The translations under genes were made by a program, and so were the position numbers. Shown here one piece after another: positions 5,516-7,325 of a stretch of 7,325 bases of DNA (positions within the stretch are counted from its first letter, which is position 1; each line of letters starts with the position of its first letter). Under the pieces are notes generated by a model. That model was not told the DNA's origin. It searched no databases and saw only the letters and a list, made by a program, of their open reading frames with translations. Source of the DNA: Pseudomonadota bacterium (GTDB taxonomy: Bacteria; Pseudomonadota; Alphaproteobacteria; Rhizobiales; Rhizobiaceae); contig JAEWHN010000116.1 of NCBI GenBank assembly GCA_023387775.1, positions 1 to 7,325 of the forward strand, in the 5' to 3' direction.

Positions 5516-6575
5516 GGCGCTAATGAACGGGAACTCGGTGGATGCGGTGGCCGATCATGGCGGCAGTCTGGGCCGGGCCAGCGCGCTGTTTCCGCAAGCG
5601 CCGCTGCCCTGGATCGACCTGTCGACCGGGATCAACCCGCACTCCTATCCGCTTTTCGATCTGCCTGCCACCGCCTTCTCGCGTCTGCCGGAACCCGCTC
5701 GCGCACGCGAACTGGCTGCCGTCGCCGCGGCTGTTTACGGTGCACCGTCTGCCGCCAATCTAGTGCCTGCGCCGGGCACGCAGATCCTGCTGCCGCGGGT
5801 GGCAGCGCTGGTAAATCCTAGCCGGGCGCTGGTGCTAGGGCCCACCTATGCCGAGCATGCACGCGCCTGCGCCATTGCCGACCACGAGGTTGCGGAAGTG
5901 CACGACTTCGATGCGCTGTTCGGCGCCGACATTGCCGTGGTGGTCAACCCGAACAACCCCGACGGGCGCGTGGTCAGCCGCCGCAACCTTCTGGAATTGG
6001 CCGACAAGATGCACGCCAAGGGCGGGCTTCTGGTGGTGGACGAGGCCTTCATGGATGTCGGCCCGCAGGACGAGCGCATGGACGGCGATGTCGAGCGCGG
6101 CGGGCTTGTCGTGCTGCGCTCCTTCGGAAAATTCTTCGGGCTGGCTGGCGTGCGGCTTGGGTTTGCCATCGCGGCGGAACCGCTGGCCGCGCGGCTCGAT
6201 GCCGAATTGGGCCCTTGGGCCGTGGCCGGGCCGGCGCTGGAATATGGCATCAAGGCTCTGGGCGACGAGGCATGGCAGAAGGCCATGCGAAACACGCTGA
6301 ATGAGGATGCCGGCCGGCTGGATGCACTGTTTTCCGGCTTTGGCGTTGAGGTGCTTGGCGGCACCAGCCTGTTCCGCTTCTTGCGGCTGCCGGATGCTGC
6401 CGGGTTGTTTGCTGCCCTCGGCCAAAGCGGTATACTGATCCGCAACTTTAATTGGGACGAGACCGCGCTGCGCATCGGCCTGCCAGGCAACGAAGGCGAG
6501 TGGCGGCGGCTTGAAAGGTCGCTGGCGTCATGGGCCGCGAAGCGGGCCTCTGGTACGACGGAGGTGCGGCCATGA
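5514..6575 (+). CDS. cobC: Threonine-phosphate decarboxylase-like PLP enzyme of cobalamin synthesis
   Basis: This fold-type I PLP enzyme (CobC in P. denitrificans naming; CobD in Salmonella) is expected to make (R)-1-amino-2-propanol O-phosphate from L-threonine phosphate for the nucleotide-loop linker. The 353-residue protein has WIDLSTGINPHSYP (33-46), APGTQ (86-90, cofactor phosphate loop), VVNPNNPDGR (143-152, with N147), LLVVDEAFMDVG (172-183, with D176), the PLP-binding K206 in LRSFGKFFGLAGVRLGF (201-217), and ALRIGLPG (318-325) with R320 for the substrate carboxylate. The related histidinol-phosphate aminotransferases share this plan, but the N-terminal STGINPHSYP block and neighbours favour CobC. 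The ATG at 5514 has AGGA (5505-5508) 5 bases upstream, inside cbiB. Alternative starts are ATG 5523, GTG 5538 and GTG 5547, and any of them would relieve the overlap with cbiB. The stop overlaps the next start as ATGA. Confidence 0.94.
   Translation: MALMNGNSVDAVADHGGSLGRASALFPQAPLPWIDLSTGINPHSYPLFDLPATAFSRLPEPARARELAAVAAAVYGAPSAANLVPAPGTQILLPRVAALVNPSRALVLGPTYAEHARACAIADHEVAEVHDFDALFGADIAVVVNPNNPDGRVVSRRNLLELADKMHAKGGLLVVDEAFMDVGPQDERMDGDVERGGLVVLRSFGKFFGLAGVRLGFAIAAEPLAARLDAELGPWAVAGPALEYGIKALGDEAWQKAMRNTLNEDAGRLDALFSGFGVEVLGGTSLFRFLRLPDAAGLFAALGQSGILIRNFNWDETALRIGLPGNEGEWRRLERSLASWAAKRASGTTEVRP
6560..6565 (+). promoter_or_regulatory. Strong ribosome binding site deciding the start of the phosphatase-like gene
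   Basis: GGAGGT lies 6 bases before the ATG at 6572 and is the best Shine-Dalgarno match in the window. An in-frame ATG at 6530 would add 14 residues (MGREAGLWYDGGAA) but has no such site and lies deep in cobC, so 6572 is preferred. The site is inside the last codons of cobC and supports translational coupling. Confidence 0.75.
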
Positions 6576-7081
6576 TTTTTGTCTGCCCATTGTCGAAGGT
6601 TGCTGAAACCGTGTCGAGCTCGGGGGCCCGGCGCCTTGTCTCGTTGCTCAACGCAGAGAACGAGGTGGTGCGGCCGGCGGCAATCGCGCCGGAGCATCAT
6701 CTGCTGTTGTCGATGAATGACATCGCCGAGGCGCAGGCCGGCCTGACTCTGCCGGGCGAGATGCATGTGCGCCAGCTGCTCGATTTCGCGACCGAATGGG
6801 ATCGTGTCCGGCCGCTGGTGATCCATTGCTACGCCGGCATCAGCCGCTCCACGGCCTCCGCCTACATCGTGGCCTCGGCGCTCTCGCCGCAACGCGACGA
6901 GGTGGAACTCGCGAAGGAACTGCGCTGGCTTTCGCCCTCTGCCACCCCCAACCCGCGCCTCATTGCGGTGGCCGACGCGCTACTCGGGCGCGAAGGGCGC
7001 ATGATCGCGGCCATCAGGGCAATCGGCCGTGGTGCCGATGCTTTCGAGGGCGCGCCGTTTGCGCTGGACATCGTCGGGTAG
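6572..7081 (+). CDS. Protein-tyrosine-phosphatase-like protein coupled to cobC
   Basis: This 169-residue soluble protein has the cysteine-phosphatase signature VIHCYAGISRST (83-94). C86 is the nucleophile and R92 the phosphate-binding arginine (CX5R), with S93 following. D50 in LLLSMNDIAEA, 36 residues before the cysteine, is a plausible general acid as in dual-specificity phosphatases. The C-terminal half has a helical TPNPRLIAVADALLGREGR block (125-143) and an IGRGADAFEGAPFALDIVG tail (151-169). It resembles the small alphaproteobacterial 'predicted protein tyrosine phosphatase' family. Its start overlaps the cobC stop as ATGA and is driven by GGAGGT. The substrate is unknown. Position in a B12 gene pair allows a small-molecule phosphatase role (for example alpha-ribazole phosphate or cobalamin phosphate), but this is a hypothesis; a phosphoprotein substrate is equally open. 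No signal peptide or membrane segment is seen. Confidence 0.86.
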   Translation: MIFVCPLSKVAETVSSSGARRLVSLLNAENEVVRPAAIAPEHHLLLSMNDIAEAQAGLTLPGEMHVRQLLDFATEWDRVRPLVIHCYAGISRSTASAYIVASALSPQRDEVELAKELRWLSPSATPNPRLIAVADALLGREGRMIAAIRAIGRGADAFEGAPFALDIVG

Positions 7082-7128
7082 GGTGCTCTGCTCCGGAACG
7101 CTTCTCACGGCATGGCCGTCGAGGCATG

Positions 7129-7325
7129 GGTCCCCGGAACCTCCGCATTCGCTGCGCTCATGCTCCGGCCCGAGGACGACGGATTGGAAGGGCGCGCCGG
7201 CAATCGGGATCGAATGCGCAGGGCTCAATTCTTAGGCGGTTTTCATTCTGACGCAGGCCCCATTCCGCCGTCGTCCTCGTGCCCCGAGCGTGAGCGAAGC
7301 GAGCAAGCGAGGGGTTACGGGGACC
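7129..7325. repeat. Imperfect long inverted repeat, rhizobial-type intergenic palindromic element
   Basis: The left arm (7129-7182) begins GGTCCCCGGAACC and ends CCGAGGACGACGG. The right arm (7268-7325), read on the minus strand, begins GGTCCCCGTAACC and ends CACGAGGACGACGG. The two are clearly related through their length, with about 9-12 identical bases at each end (GGTCCCCG-AACC and GAGGACGACGG) and a variable middle that still shares CGCTCA-GCTC. The right arm middle also holds iterated GAGCG/AGCGA units. Some 85 bases separate the arms. No transposase frame is present, so it looks like a non-autonomous palindromic repeat of the kind scattered between genes in Rhizobiales. The right boundary is cut by the window, so the element may be longer. 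It could act as a 3' mRNA-stabilising or terminating structure for the cobC-phosphatase transcript, but no T-run is seen. Confidence 0.72.

Noticed and set aside
5846..6892. 348-codon open frame on the minus strand across cobC and the phosphatase gene
   Set aside because: Low-complexity Ser/Arg/Pro-rich translation with no motif, fully antisense to cobC with its intact PLP lysine and other active-site residues.
1..7325. CRISPR array, tRNA, rRNA, transposase, phage or defence genes
   Set aside because: None seen on either strand; genes are consistent in composition and tightly packed, with no sign of a recently acquired island apart from the palindromic repeat at the right end.

Overview
The window reads as a stretch of high-GC chromosome from an alphaproteobacterium, most likely a Rhizobiales member close to Mesorhizobium or Phyllobacteriaceae. 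This is inferred from gene content and order, the Pseudomonas denitrificans-type cobalamin proteins, and a rhizobial-style palindromic intergenic repeat at the right end. No species assignment is possible from the sequence alone. The core of the window is a late cobalamin (vitamin B12) biosynthesis and cobalt-uptake locus.

Layout from left to right. Positions 1-834 hold the C-terminal part of a major facilitator transporter whose start lies outside the window. It meets tail to tail, with a 32-base overlap, a minus-strand gene (803-2005) for a Rieske non-haem iron oxygenase of the glycine betaine/stachydrine demethylase type. Between that gene and the B12 operon (2006-2391) lie a divergent control region, a plausible sigma-70 promoter and a textbook cobalamin riboswitch (about 2172-2345). 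The riboswitch leads cbtB, cbtA, cobU (cobP) and cobO, four tightly packed plus-strand genes. A minus-strand cbiB (4547-5515) converges on cobO. Its start codon shares two bases with the start codon of the divergent cobC (5514-6575). cobC is translationally coupled, through an ATGA overlap and a strong ribosome binding site, to a small protein-tyrosine-phosphatase-like gene (6572-7081). The last 244 bases are non-coding and carry an imperfect inverted repeat of about 55 bases per arm that reaches the window edge.

How the genes work together. CbtA and CbtB are predicted to bring cobalt into the cell when B12 is low, gated by the riboswitch. CobO adenosylates the corrinoid. CobC is expected to supply (R)-1-amino-2-propanol phosphate, which CbiB attaches to adenosylcobyric acid. 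CobU activates the resulting adenosylcobinamide (phosphate) as the GDP derivative. Nucleotide-loop completion also needs CobS, CobT and a phosphatase. CobS and CobT are not here, and the phosphatase-like gene coupled to cobC is a candidate, unproven, for the phosphatase step. All named genes belong to known families. The most open question is the role of the CX5R phosphatase; the zero-spacing divergent cbiB/cobC start and the overlapping MFS/Rieske 3' ends are secondary oddities.
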